Below, in pieces: positions 9,288-23,400 of a stretch of DNA of 64,000 bases. Position 1 is the stretch's first letter. Each line of letters opens with the position of its first letter. Position numbers and translations under genes: made by a program. Origin of the DNA: Anadara kagoshimensis (lineage: Eukaryota > Mollusca > Bivalvia > Arcoida > Arcidae); contig CM037870.1 in assembly GCA_021292105.1 (NCBI GenBank), forward strand, positions 67,869,260-67,933,259, in the 5' to 3' direction. A model generated the notes under the pieces. The model saw only the letters and a program-made list of their open reading frames with translations. It searched no databases and was not told the DNA's origin.

Positions 9288-11466
9288 GTAAGTTATAATT
9301 TCTGGGGAAGGGAGTTGTCAGAAAAATGCAAGAATATAATAAATAACAGTTATGCAGACATAAATGATAGGCAGTGACTCTCGATGACAGGTTCTGTGAT
9401 TAGTTAGCCAGTCTTGAATACTGAAGCACATAGGTCCTGGCACTTGACACATACTGATTTATTAATTTCATTAAGTACCAATTGTTCATAAGGAACAGAG
9501 TTGAGTTGCAGACCTTCGAAAAGTGAACTGACATATTTTTTTCATACTGGGATCTGCTCAAGTGGTATTTGAAACCAGACAATGATGGGGGTAGCCTACA
9601 CTTTAAACCACTCATCCTCCAAGGCCATTATGTGTTGATATAGCAATTTGTACTTATTCAAGGTAACTGATTATGTCAATACTGATACATATAAAATTAT
9701 AAAGGTACATGCATACTTATGTAACCTATAATACATTTTTATCAGTGACCTTTTACCTTTTGTCAATATTTGTGGTAAATATAATTTTTATCAATGACAC
9801 TTTTTCTGACCTGCAAATTAACAGTACAAACGTCATAAAATCAAGTCATAATTAACACTGTTTTACTTCGTCATTTTTAGTGTTTACCTTAAGAAGAGGC
9901 AACAGCCCAAATTGCCATGTTAAACAAGACGTTTTTTTTGGTTTCAAATTTGTTTTTGATGTTTTTTTTCACTTCTGTTATATAAAAAACCTTGAAAAAT
10001 AATTTTTAGGCAAATTTGGCCTGTTGAAATCCTCCTTGAACCTTTTATTAAAAAATTTAGGGAAAGTATTGCATCTTATTAAGTTAAGATTCCATAATGA
10101 GCTATTACTATGGTAAATGTGGGCTGTGTTCTTTTACATAGAATTCATTTGGTAGCGGTGCAAAAGAAAGTTCCACTGTGGAATCATAATTTTGCTAATT
10201 TTTCTCAAACTTTTACCATGGTAGAGTGCTCGCTTGGTATGTGGTAGGGCATGGTTTCGAACCCAGACCAGGTCTGACTAAGACTTGAATAAATAAGTAG
10301 TGACTGGTCTTTTGCCAAGCACCATTCATTTAAAAAAAGTCACAAGGTCCTGCCTGCACATTGCCCTGAGTGCACTGCAAAGGTAAACAATTCTGTCACG
10401 TCACCTATAGCTCATGATGTCTTGTTATAAGTAAAAAAATTTTTCATACTGGGATCTGCTCAAGTGGTATTTGAAACCAGACAATGATAGGGGTAGCCTA
10501 CACTTTAAACCACTCATCTCCAAGGCCCTTATGTGTTGATATGGCAATTTGTACTTGTTCAAGGTAACTGATTATGTCAATACTGATACATATAAAGGTA
10601 CATGCATACTTATGTAATCTATAATACATTTTTATCAGTGACCTTTTACCTTTTGTCAATATTTGTGGTAAATATGATTTTTATCAATGACACTTTTTCT
10701 GACCTGCAAATTAACAGTATAAACGTCATAAAATCAAGTCATAATTAACACGGTTTTACCTCATCATTTTTAGTGTTTACCTTAAGAAGAGGCAACAGCC
10801 CAAATTGCCATGTTAAACAAGACGTCTTTTTTCGGTTTCAAATTTGTTTTTGATGGGTTTTTTTTCACTTCTGTTATATAAAAAACCTTGAAAAATAATT
10901 TTTAGGCAAATTTGGCCTGTTGAAATCCTCCTTGAACCTTTTATTAAAAAATTTAGGGAAAGTACTGCATCTTATAAAGTTAAGATTCCATAATGAGCTA
11001 TTACTATGATAAATGTGGGAGGTGTTTTTTTCCTTAAATATACATGTACTACTATTATTCTAGGTTTCTGCAATTTAAAATCATTATTCGTTGCCAAATT
11101 TCTAAAAATTATGAAAACATAGCCCTTTTTAATGTATTTTCCCTAGATTTGGTAAAATATATTACTTTTGGAAAGAATTTCTCTGAAATGAGTAGCCAAT
11201 GTTGAGTTTGGCTACCTGGAATGGAAATGTATTATGACCTGGTAACCTTGGTAATTTAGATACATTGTTAAACCACCAGTTTCTCCGACCTTTTCATTCA
11301 CAGATGTCTCTTTATGATATCAGATTACAAAAGTCATAAAATGATATTATATTAAGAGTTCATTTAGTAATATTAATCCTTCAATTCAAATAATCAATTT
11401 TCATATTCACATTATTGGGAAAAATTCCATTAAGATATATAAATGACATTCAGATTTACAGATTAT

Positions 11467-11498
<32 letters not shown>

Positions 11499-14400
11499 TG
11501 TATTTATAGATACCCGGTATTTATCAGTATAAAGTGGGAACAAGTGAGATAAATAGTGGCCTTCAATGTGTGAACATTTATTTATACCCCCGCTTAAAAA
11601 GTGGGGGGTATATATATTAGTGATAGGGGTGTCCGTCCGTCCTTCCGTTACACCTTAGGGTACCTATCTCATATCCGCAACTCCTCCTAAACCCTTCAAT
11701 GGATTTTCATGAAACTTTCACACAATCTTTGTGATATAATGTAGATGTGCACCTCCTATTTAAAGATTTGATCTGATGGATTTTTTATGCGGGGGGGGGG
11801 GGGGGGGGGTATTTTTTGTGAGCTTGTGGCTCACAGTTTTTCTAGTTCAGTACTGCTATTTAAATGTGGGAATATGTTTTAACTTTTATAGGGAGAATCT
11901 TGTGTCCACATCTAACCTACCCCTACTTTATTGCAAATAGTGTTTTTAGAGCATTTCAACTAACCTACAGTAACTGTAGATACAAGTTTTTTTCTCCACA
12001 TTGTTGGTTAAGAAAACTGAATTAATGTTATGTATACCATAGTTTTATGTTGTAAATTATTGGTTTAATTTTGTTTTGTATTTTTTCATCATATTTTTAG
12101 GATGCTTTTAGTGCATTTCACAATGATTTGAGTGAAGTACAGAAATATCTCAAACCAATACACATAGGAACAGTTTTACAAGATGAAGATGAATCGGAAA
12201 TCAATACCGACTTCAGAAATCTCAGAGAAACAGCTGATAAAATGGTAAATATGCCACAGTTCAACCTGGCTCTCTTAACAGGGTTATATTTGGGGCGATA
12301 ATGGGTCCCATTCACAATTTAAAATCTCTTTTGTTCAGAAATATTGAGCTGGTTTTCACAATTCAAAAAACATAAAAATGGCAAAATAAATTGAAATAAA
12401 AATAAATCCATGTCAAAAGTCAACCTGGAAACAAATAAAACTTAAGCCCCATTTATACGGCGAAAATTGCATACCTAAGTATTTTTACTCACATGTAAAA
12501 TTACTCATGTAAGCAAAAGTATATTTTGCTTTGCGTTCATACATAATTTATGTACCATAAGTAAATTTGAAGTTTTCAACAAATTTTGGATAATTTTCAT
12601 TGTGAACATTGAACAGTTTAGACTTGATTAATATCAGATAACGTTTCCTTACTATTTAAGCACTGATTTGATACTGGGCTATTATAATGACAAAGTAGCA
12701 GTTCTACTTGGTGATCCAGCATATCTGTCATATACCATTTTTTGAATTTAATAATAAAATACAATAAAAAATGTTATATGACATATCCTTTAAAGAATTG
12801 TTTTCTCAAGCTTTATATCTTACACCAATGCGGAGCACATTTATATACCGTCTAGTTAGGGTAGAACGACACTGGATCTTTGATCTCATTGAGTTGCTTG
12901 AAATGCCCATTGTGATTTTTCCAAAAAAGGATTGATGTCCATGTCCTGTTTGCTTGTTCTGTAAAAGGAGCTTGTGTTGTTCCGCATAACATATATCAGA
13001 TATGTAGATTAGCCCATGTCTCCTAAAACCCAGTCTGGGCCCCAAACTGTTTACACATTTTAGCTATTTATTACATTAAAACTTCTTTTTTAACTGGGCT
13101 GGACCCCTAACTCAAATTAGTTTCATCCCTGCAAATTAGTTCTTTAGGATCGGTCGAATGTTTTTATTGAACTTGATGGTGAAAATTATTTCAGTGATGT
13201 TGAAAATGATGCTTGTAATATTTGTTCTCCCAAAACACTTCGTGACGACATGGCATCTCCTTTCATGGACACCTCATTGTCAGATTTGTAAAAGTAAATT
13301 TTCTGTGGTTGGCTTTTGTTGCTCAAGCACTTTCTCTTTTCTCTTTGAAAACTAGAAAAACGTCAAATTTTAGTGACAGTTTGTCACTAGTTTTTATGCT
13401 TTTGTAAAATAAATCTATTTCAATTACAACTTTTCATCTTTATTGGATAATTATAACAAATCAATGGGGGCCGTGGTGGTTAATAGTGGTTGGCTTTAAC
13501 CGCTATGAGTTAGATCCCCGATTCTAACACCATATGTGGTGAGTAGGTTTCCCTTACAATTGGCACCTGTTGGTTAGCTCGATGTCAATACAATGGGATG
13601 TATGTAATGTTAATCTGTGACATTGTATATCAACACTATTAAACAAATTTTCTAGTACAAGACATATTACACACACCCATATTCACCCCTGCACCACATG
13701 GACCTGAATGAACATTAACCCATAGAGATAAATAACCTGGCATAGGTACATGTGTTTAAAATTATGTGAGTAAATATTACTGTGCGTTCATACGACACTG
13801 AAGCAAAATTTGCATACCTAAGTATAAAATACTCACATACTATAGCAAATTTGCACTTGGTCCCCACTAGGTGCAAATTTACTTACATGAGTAAAATTTG
13901 CGTATATGCAAAGTTGTTCATACGACACAATTTGCATATGTGAGTAAATTTACACATGAGTAAAAAATACTTAGGTATGCAATTCTCGCCGTATAAATGG
14001 GGCTTTACATACATTATCAACAGATGTGTCCACGCTGGATTTTGATGTGTACACTACAGTCATTGAAGTTGAATTAATTAAATTCATTGGACATTTACAT
14101 TTTCATCTTTCTGAATTTAGAAGACAAAAACAAATACTTTTTATTCCTGAAGTTTGTCTGTGCAATTTTGATTCTTAGATAGTTGACATATTTTCTGATT
14201 TTGTGTGTTTAATTTATTGTAGGGACTTTTTAAGCCAAGTTACTTTTTCTTCATGTTGATGTTAGCACATATACTGGCATTAGAGGTAATGGCTTATCTG
14301 ACACTGTACTACTTTGGTACAGGATGGGCACCGTTTGTAGCATCCATAATATTCTATTCCACCTGTCAGGTATGTATTAACACTATTTCAGTTTAATGTG

Positions 14401-17400
14401 AAAAAACCTCATTTCCAAATAAAAAACAGATAACTGCTTTTAGTTTAAACATGTATCTTGTTATGAAGGTCAAGACTTGTATATATGTGCATATCAAAAT
14501 TTTACAAGCAAGTTGAATACATAACTTCTGTGACAGCCAAAATGACTTAGGTTTTTACAGGTCTGACAACCTGCAGGAAAAAGGCCCAATGCCTGCATCA
14601 GGGATTCAAAATCGTGTTTTGTAATGGTAGGTCCACGACCTTTTGCTTTTATTTTTGGCAGGTCATACATAAGCTTTGAAAGTCCAGTATCATTATTGAA
14701 AGATTCATTTGCAATTATAATATCATATAGAAAAAAAGTATCTATTATCCTGAAAAAATGACAGGACCATCAGACTTTTAAAGTTTAATTATCAAGGATC
14801 CAAATGTAGATTCAATCTCAGACCTGGGGAATTTCGAATCTGCTGAAATGAAAACTTATATTAATTTTATAAGTTTTACCTTTGACATAACTTAACTAAA
14901 TATTTTCCCATTAGATTTTCAGCCAAAATGATATTAAGCAGCAGGTTTTCTCAATTTTATGGGCCCTGGACCCAGAACCAAAAATAGTTTTGTGACAGCC
15001 TGTGAGGATCACATTTACGTCATTTCAAACAAGAAAATATTGTAACAGTACATTTAGTTATATATTGTACATACCACACATTTATCGATACATTTATGAA
15101 ATATTGATGTGCATGTTCACACTTTTGACTGCAGGTATCAGAGTGGAGTAATGTGTTACACCCTAGACAAGATTCTTTCACTAATATGGAGCCAGTCAGT
15201 TCTTAAAAGATGGAGGATACAAGAGTACTCCAGAGAAAAAACACCTACCAAGGTCAAATGAGCTGACACACTTTCTCAGATTAGGATCTTCCTCTGCATT
15301 ATTTTTTCAGTTCATCAATCAGCTATAATCATGTCTTCCCTGTATATCCTACATTTCTACAAAGTTGGCACAAATGTAAACCAAAATATGAGGATTTACC
15401 ATGAACTTTGGTAAAATATGTAGATCAAAGTCACAAAACTGAAGCGAGCATGATCACTTTTCCTGTTGTTGTTAATTATGTAAAACAGAATAATATTGGC
15501 TAGGTACAGAGGTTCATAATCATATATGTGCCATAGACAGCGTGACACAGCCATAATTTCATGAGTTGTTGGCTCCGGGTTTGAGCACTAGCGGTGCTGA
15601 TTTGTATATACCAGTATGCTTGAGCAGGACATTTACTTTACTTTGCCCAGACAGTTGATAAACGTTTGTGTAGCTGGTAGCAGAAATGGTGGGAATTGCC
15701 TTGTGATGGAACGGCAGATCATTCTTTACAGTTTATTTTTAAAATTATGAATAGCCAAATTTCCAAAAATGAAAGTATTATCCTTTTTAAAGTATTTTTC
15801 ACAAATTTGCTAAAATAGGTTAATTTTTGAAAGAATTTCTCAGAAATTATTAGATTTTGGCTACCAGAGATAGAAACATGTAGATATTAAAGTGTTTAAA
15901 CAGTAAATCTGTTTGATATCAGTTTAGATCAAACAATGTTATTTTGAAATTTACATGTGGTATTTTCAAACCATGAAATTTGTTGAATTTATGCATTTAA
16001 AAGAGTTTTGTTATTAATTTTTATTAATTTTTTTTTTTATTTGAATAAAATTTTGCAGTATGATTTTTACTAGCTGATTTTTTTTTTTTTTTTTTCTATC
16101 TTATTTGAACTTAATTTGTACAACTAAACATGATCAATTTTTGTTCCTTCCTTCAGGCACAGGCAGGCTGGGCTCAACATGATTTTGGCCACTTGTCAGT
16201 CTTTAAGAACACCATAATTGACCATTTTTTACATTCCTTTACCATGGGTTTTATTAAGGTAATTTATTCTCTTTATATGTGGACTGTTATTGTTGTCTCA
16301 CAAAACCTGCATATTAATATTGTAACAAGAGTTATTTCCCTTTGATTAAACACAACTATTTATCGTATAAAACAAGATTTTTGAAATAATTTTTATATCA
16401 ACCTTTGATTAAAAAGATATTTAATGAGCAAAAAAGAAAAAAAAATATGTTGGAAATATTTTTCAAATTTTGGCTTATATTTTAAACAGTTGTAGCATGC
16501 CTAAAGGGAGATAACTCTTTGAATGTGGCCTCTGACAGAGGTTGGTTTATTTTTTTAGTAATGCTTTAATTTAATAGTGGTATGTCTTGTCAATGATTAT
16601 TTACAGGTACAGAATGGTTGGTTACAGCACGATTTTGGTCATTTATCTGTATTTCATCACAGGATATGGGACAAAGTTTTCCAATATTTTATTTTTGGAT
16701 TTATCAAGGTATTTTTGTTGCATGGTGTGGTTAGAAATGGAGCAAAAACTGCAAATTTTTCCATCTTAATCCACTCTCCAGTAGTCAAAACGCTTTATAT
16801 ATATGTGGTTAAGGTCTATATTTGTTTTACTATGTAAACAGCATGTAAACAGTTTTATTTCAGTGTATTTATGTACAGTTTCATTTTTGGATGGTTGTCA
16901 GATAACAGCAAAAGTCTATTTGAACCTGCCTGTATTTATATGTACCTTGCCATCAGATTCTGTACCTCCATTGGATTCTATATGATCTCAATACAACTCT
17001 TATTGGATCATGTATGGCCCATATCTGGTCTCCAGTGGACCTTGTCAAGTTCAGACAAAGGGGAAGATACCATATAATTTTGTATCACAAATTTGACATT
17101 TTGTGTAATACAGTGGACTTTTTTCACCGCAAGCCTGACAGAAATCCTTAAATGAGACATTGACTGGAACATTGTCACATTTGAATTTAAAAGTTTGTTA
17201 AAATTGAATGATCCTTCTTCAGCATAAAAACTTTATGGAATAATCCAAAACACAGATAGTGTCATCCTTCTTCACTTGAATATAACTGTTTACTGAATGT
17301 ACATGTATGTCGTCTACGTAGTTGTGTGTGTTCATGTTATATATACAGTAAAACCTTATCATGATGCCTCTGGATAAACATGACACTTTCATTATTGCTA

Positions 17401-20400
17401 CAGTACTTTCTAGGTTTTCACAAGTAGCAAAAATTTTGAAACAATATCTGTATAAGAAGAAACATAAAGTAGAAACTTTGGCAGTTATGATTTCTAAACT
17501 ATTTTGTGTTGAGAAATTTTCATGGTTCAACTAAGTAAAGCTTACCAAGCAAAATAAGAAAATTGTGCAAGAAGATAAATTCATGGTACAACGCGAGGTT
17601 TAGAGGTAAAAGGTGCTATATTAAACCTTGTAAAGAAGGCATATAGCCCCTTTTACCTCTAAGCCCTCAAACTGTTACGGTCACAGTGAAAATCGCGAAT
17701 ATTTTTCTTCGTGAATGTTTTTTCTTATACAGTAGTCTTAAGTATAATGAACAAATGGTGGCTATCAATAGTGGTTTTACTGTATAAATACATGTGTAAT
17801 ATGTAGCATAGTTTAAAATAGTTACAATATCCTGTATCATCACTCTTGTTTTCCTTTACAGGAATATTTCTAGCAGTCTAGTATACTTTATTGCCAATTG
17901 AGTAGAGGGGATAATGTCAATTTATTTACAATTTGTATATTGATGTCAATCTCTGTATTGTCATGGTTCTGAAGAAATCCACCCTAGGCTGATAGTGTTT
18001 AATCTACAATGTAAAAGGGTGTCATTTTCAAAAAAAAAAAAAATCTAAAACACCTTGACATCAATATTTTTGCATTCACATAGTGTTATATACTGATATG
18101 TCCTACTAAGGCCTATATAAATTATTTGGCAACATAAAAGAATTAATGGTTGTATGGCCCCTCTCAGAATGAACTCTTCCAAAAGATTGACCAGCACCAT
18201 AGAACCTGCAATAAAATCACAATATCTGAAGTTGTTGGTGTTCATTCTATAATTATTCCTTGAAAATAAGTAGTAAAGAGTACACATGCCATGTCCAGAT
18301 ACATATCCAGTGTAGATGTTTCTGAAATCAACTTTTACTTTCTTACACACATACTTTTGCTGTCAGTGGTCCCACCCAATACATGTTTCACCATGTTTAG
18401 TTTGTACAGAATTTCTGGTTTCTTCATTGGGATGTTTTTCTCTCTATACTTTTGACACATTCTGTATATTTATCACATTAGATTAGAAATATACCATTTA
18501 ACATAGTGACACTATAACAAACATATAATTACATAACTACAAACATATATTCAGTGTTTTGATAATATTTCTGGAATTCAGACTTAAATGCAATACATTA
18601 ATATTTTATACTTGATGTTAAAAACTCACCTTCCAACTAAATCAATTTTATTTACTTATATTATTTACTTATCACATATGATTTATCAGACTGTTCTGTT
18701 AGTTTTTAAATTTTGATCTTTATGCTTTTATTAAGTTTGTTTTATTTTATTTGAATTTTCTTCTTTTTTTCATCTGCATGTTGACATACGGGTAGTTATA
18801 AATAGTCCAATTTCCAAAAATTTTAAAAATATTTCCATTTTAAAGTATTTTTCGCAAATTTGCTAAAACAGCTTACCTTTTTGTAAGAATTTCTCAGAAA
18901 TGAGTAGCCAATGGCGATTTTGGCTACCCGAATGGAAACATAGACAATTGCAAATGAGACAAGATCTGGTTCAGATTTTCATTACCGGGTAATTATTGTT
19001 TGAGACATTTCAAAAATTGAAAGTTGTGAATAAGTTAGTTCAAAACTGAAGATCACTGGATACAATTGAAGTTTTTGTGTCAATATGACTTACAGATATG
19101 TCATAGACCAAAGAATGAATATTAGTTTCCATTAAGGCTCTAGGAAAAACCGGGTTGAAAGGCAGGGATTATTTTACATTGACCATATGGGGCAGGATAC
19201 CAAATAAACAGTAGGCATAAAAATTATAGTGGATCAGTTTTTTTGGTCGAAATTTAAAGTTTGCATCTCTGGCATCCATTGATTTGGGTACAGTTTAACT
19301 GAGGTTATATAATGACATGGTTATAAGTGGTTAAAATCTTCTGAAGTTTTAGTCTATAAATTAAGAAAGTTGAAGTATAAGGTACTAAATTTCCTGAAGC
19401 TAACCCTTATGGTGACTGAAAGAGTTAGTTGAGGCATATTATAGTTTTCCACAAATTTAGAATTATCAGCAGGCAAATTTCCAAAATTTGTGAAAATATA
19501 GTCCTGTTAAATTGATTTTTCACAAATTTGCCATGATTGGTTACTTTTGAAAGATATCTCAGAAGTTAGTAGCCAATGGGAGTTTTGGTTATCATCCTTG
19601 GAATAAAAACCTAGATATTATTCTATTTAATTATTCCTTTATTGTTTTGTTTGATGTTTAATTTATTTTTATTTTTTCAATTTTTGCTGAGTTTCATTTC
19701 CACACTTTTAGTTTTTTTGTTATCACATACCACATATTTAAGCCTAGCACCAAAAATCACAATATATATTAATTAAACTTCTTTTCAGTAGTACCCCACT
19801 TTTCTTGTGAAAGGTCTCCCCTGAAAAAGAGCAATATGTTACAGGAAGTGACTGGGGGGGGGGGGGGGGGGGGGGTGCAAAAATCTTGACTGTGGTGTCA
19901 CAAAAAGGAAAACTGTATAAAAGAAAGGTCCCTATGAATTTTTAAGAATTTCTCAATCAGAATGCAATAGCAAGTCCATAGATGTTTTATATACATGCAT
20001 TCTTAAGACAAGTAGTACTAAATTTGTAAACATCTTTGCTGTCGGGGCATAAATGGGGAAACCGTAGAGAAGCCCCTATAAATTAATTAAAAATCATCTC
20101 AGATGAGTATACAACATCTAGATCTTAGATATTTATACCTTATATCCTTAAGATTGTACATGTATAAATTTTACACAAAAATTGGCAATGGGCCCCAGAT
20201 TATTTGAAACATATGAAGGGTTACTATCTCAGGATTCCAATACAGATTATTTGAAACTGTTGAAGGGTTACTATCTCAGGATACCAATACAATATTTTGT
20301 ATCTTGCTCTACAAGTATACCAATTCAAACAGTTTTTACCACTCCTTGTTGTCATTTCATTTTAGCTGGTACACACAAAACACAGAAAATCTCATGACTG

Positions 20401-23400
20401 TTTAGCCTCTTATTAATGTTTTATGAAATGGGATTGCCCACATACCACTTGATAAATACCCCTTTAACGATTTTGTGGAGGTTTTGGAAAATGTTAACAT
20501 CAGAAATTCCCAGGATTAAGATGGTTTTTATGGGAAAATTTTAACTGATTTGATTCCACATCCATTGAAAATAATTGTCCCACACAAATGTTTCGGGATA
20601 TCACATAGAGTACTAGATTTCTGATTCTGTAATGTTTTTCCTTGTTTATATTAAGGGTGCATCACCACATTGGTGGAACCACATGCATTACCAGCACCAC
20701 GCCAAACCTAATGTTGTAAGTATATACTTCATAATTAAAATGATTGTTTTTATACTGTAAATACATGTAATGAAATTTTCATCAAGATAGATGCACAAAA
20801 TTATTTACGCTCTATTGAATGATGATCACTACAAATGCAAGTGAATTATATTAAAAAAAACAATATTCCAAAAAGTTTCATTTTCATGTCATGTTACAAA
20901 TTTATGTGAAAATAAAACGATTGCGAAATGTTCCAGATTCACAGTAATTTGCTGCTTTAATTGCGGTCTCAAATCATCTTATCTAAACATCAATACATTT
21001 TTCGATGCCTATGTGCTAAAATCTGGTTAAACAAAAAGTGGCAATAAATCAAGGTTTTACTGTGTTTATGCGATTCTTACAGTGCTTCTATTTACTGGTG
21101 CTAGATAATTCTGAATTTTGTAAATGTAAAGTATAACCTCCGGAAACCGAACCCTTTGAAAACCGAATTCCTGTCAAAACCGGCTGGATCCGTCGGTCCC
21201 AGAGTTTTTACCCTTTATTCTATATGTTAAAAACCTTGATAAACCGAACCCTGTGAATTCTGAATACTGACCAATTTTTTCAGGAAAAACCTGTTTGGTA
21301 TTCAATATTTGACCTGTGAAAAACGATGGTTGTTTTTCAAGTTGCATCTTTAAAAATGAAAAGTTATGCGATAATTTTATGTGATTTATCAATCGGATAA
21401 AAAAAAATACATTAAAGGTTTATTTTATAAAAATGTACTGTGGAAAATTACACACATCAGGAAGTATAACCTCTCTACTTCTTTTGGCACTCAGGTATTC
21501 CCTACATTTCTGAGACTATTTTGATGAGTTTTACTGTGATTAAACCAGTTTTACTAACGCTAGATCATTATGAAGTTGATATAATTGTTTTGGCACTCTG
21601 GTATTCTCTACAATTCAGACACTTTGATAAGTTACACTTGATGTTGGCATTAGATTGATTGAAGTTGTACTATTGTTTTATAGATGGATAAAGACCCAGA
21701 TGTAAGAGTAGAGAAGTTGTTTGTAGTTGGAGATGTGATGCCAGTAGAGGTTAGTACATACGTTTACTATATGTCAATGGGGTTTTTCTGTTCTTAAGAT
21801 CTTGTGAAAAAAATTCCTTGTTTTCAAGTTTCTTTTCTTTTATTTCGATGTTGTGATGTGACAGATAGTGAAAATGCAACTGAAATCTGTTAAATTTTAA
21901 TCTATGCACATTTTGATGTGTGTTTCTAGAAACCGGACGTATTGTGGCAAGGTGTTGTCCATCCTTCTTTCCATCATAATTTGTCAGAGCTATTCCTCCA
22001 AAACCGTTGAAATTACCTACTAAACATGGTTTACATGATTGCCACGATATGACATTGTTTGTACCAGAAGAGGAATTAACTCTGTACAAATTTCTCAGAG
22101 TTTTGCCCCTTTGAAATTTTAATCATGGGTGCTTTTTTAACCAACAGTTTAATGACAAAATATAAATGGGGTATGTACTATAATCTTGTTACACCTATTG
22201 GTGTTCTTGTTTATTCCAAAAACTCATTTTTGTATCTTTTTACTCTCACTTAATGTTAATATTGTTTAACTATTTCTGTCTTGACTGTAAGAATTTTTCT
22301 TTTTTTCTTTCCCTTATCCAGGTTGCTAAGAAGCAGAAGAAATCCATGCCCTACAACCATCAACATAAGTATTGGTTTATAGGTGAGTTATGTATTTCAA
22401 ATCTTAATATCACTCTTTATATGATTTTTTTTGGACTGAATTAATTTAATGAACTGTTCAAGTGTTAATGGTTCCATGTTGGCGTATGGAAACTCCACAA
22501 ATAGTCCAAATTAATATTTGATATACAGTCGACTCTCGTTAATTCGAAATTGAAGGGATCGGATGAAAAATTTCGATTTATCCGAATTTCGAATTAACCG
22601 TTTTGATCGCCGACGGATGATAAAGGGAGATAACTCTAATAGTAAATCACTCCTCCATTGATGTCACGTGTATGCTGTTACATATTATGGTGTATCGCTT
22701 ACGATTAAAAATCATTTTGAATTTTTCTATGTTAATGTAAAGCTTAACAAACTAAAGTTTGACCACGTTCTGTAAGCAGTAAATAAGTAAGTCGGAAAAT
22801 GCACCGTAACTTACAAGATTCCATTGAGATTTTCCGTTAAACACGGATTATGGCGAGGCAAAAAAAAGTCTTGAAAAAACTTCACCGTAACTTACAAGGT
22901 TCCATTAAAGTTTCCCCAGCTCTAGCGATTCTCAATATTGAAGAATTGTTTTATCAAGATTTTTTAACAATTTACACCTTTTCCCTACTACCGATCTACA
23001 TATAGCTATACTAGTAACTCCTGTCAAAATTCATTAAATTTTGTGCATCATCGTAATTTATTCATCCCTAATCCTAAGCGTCTGACTTTGGTGGTTTTTA
23101 AAATCACAGTTTGTCATGTCACACACCTGTAATTAACACCTTCCAGACAGTAGCTGAATGGTGTAAACAATTTGCCTTGATAGATCAAAGAAGTTTCGAC
23201 CTGTCGATTAGCTTTGGGTATTCTGTGGAATAGAAGACCGCCCACTCTTTAAGTTTAAACCAATGAAATTTCTCCTCTTACTGACTGACATTTTACTAAT
23301 GACCGGTATGTCAAGTACAAATTGAAAATCGTGAAAATAGCACGAGATGCCGACTTTCTTTTTATGGGTATTTTTAGTCGGAAACGAATCTTCCGAGTAA

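Larger units (their letters stand above)
12445..14004. mobile_element. PIF/Harbinger-like element, 1.56 kb, in desaturase intron 2
   Basis: The inverted ends start AGCCCCATTTATACGGCGA (left) and match the complement of the right end for over 45 bp, including CATACCTAAGTATTTTT. TTA flanks both sides (12442-12444 and 14005-14007), fitting the 3-bp TWA target duplication of PIF/Harbinger. Subterminal TACTCACATG/GAGTAAAT motifs repeat near both ends. Inside are an exon-like segment (13148-13291) and a nested SINE (13465-13640). No intact transposase was recognised. Confidence 0.75.

Noticed and set aside
12806-13045. 79-codon minus-strand frame inside the Harbinger-like element
   Set aside because: Looks protein-like in places ([20 protein letters not shown]) but no transposase motif (DDE) or neighbour supports it. 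Left as unproven.
16803-17077. Third copy of the desaturase histidine-box exon or another membrane exon
   Set aside because: Hydrophobic frames and an acceptor-like TTTTATTTCAG at 16861 occur, but there is no HDxGH-coding stretch and no in-phase exon of matching length.
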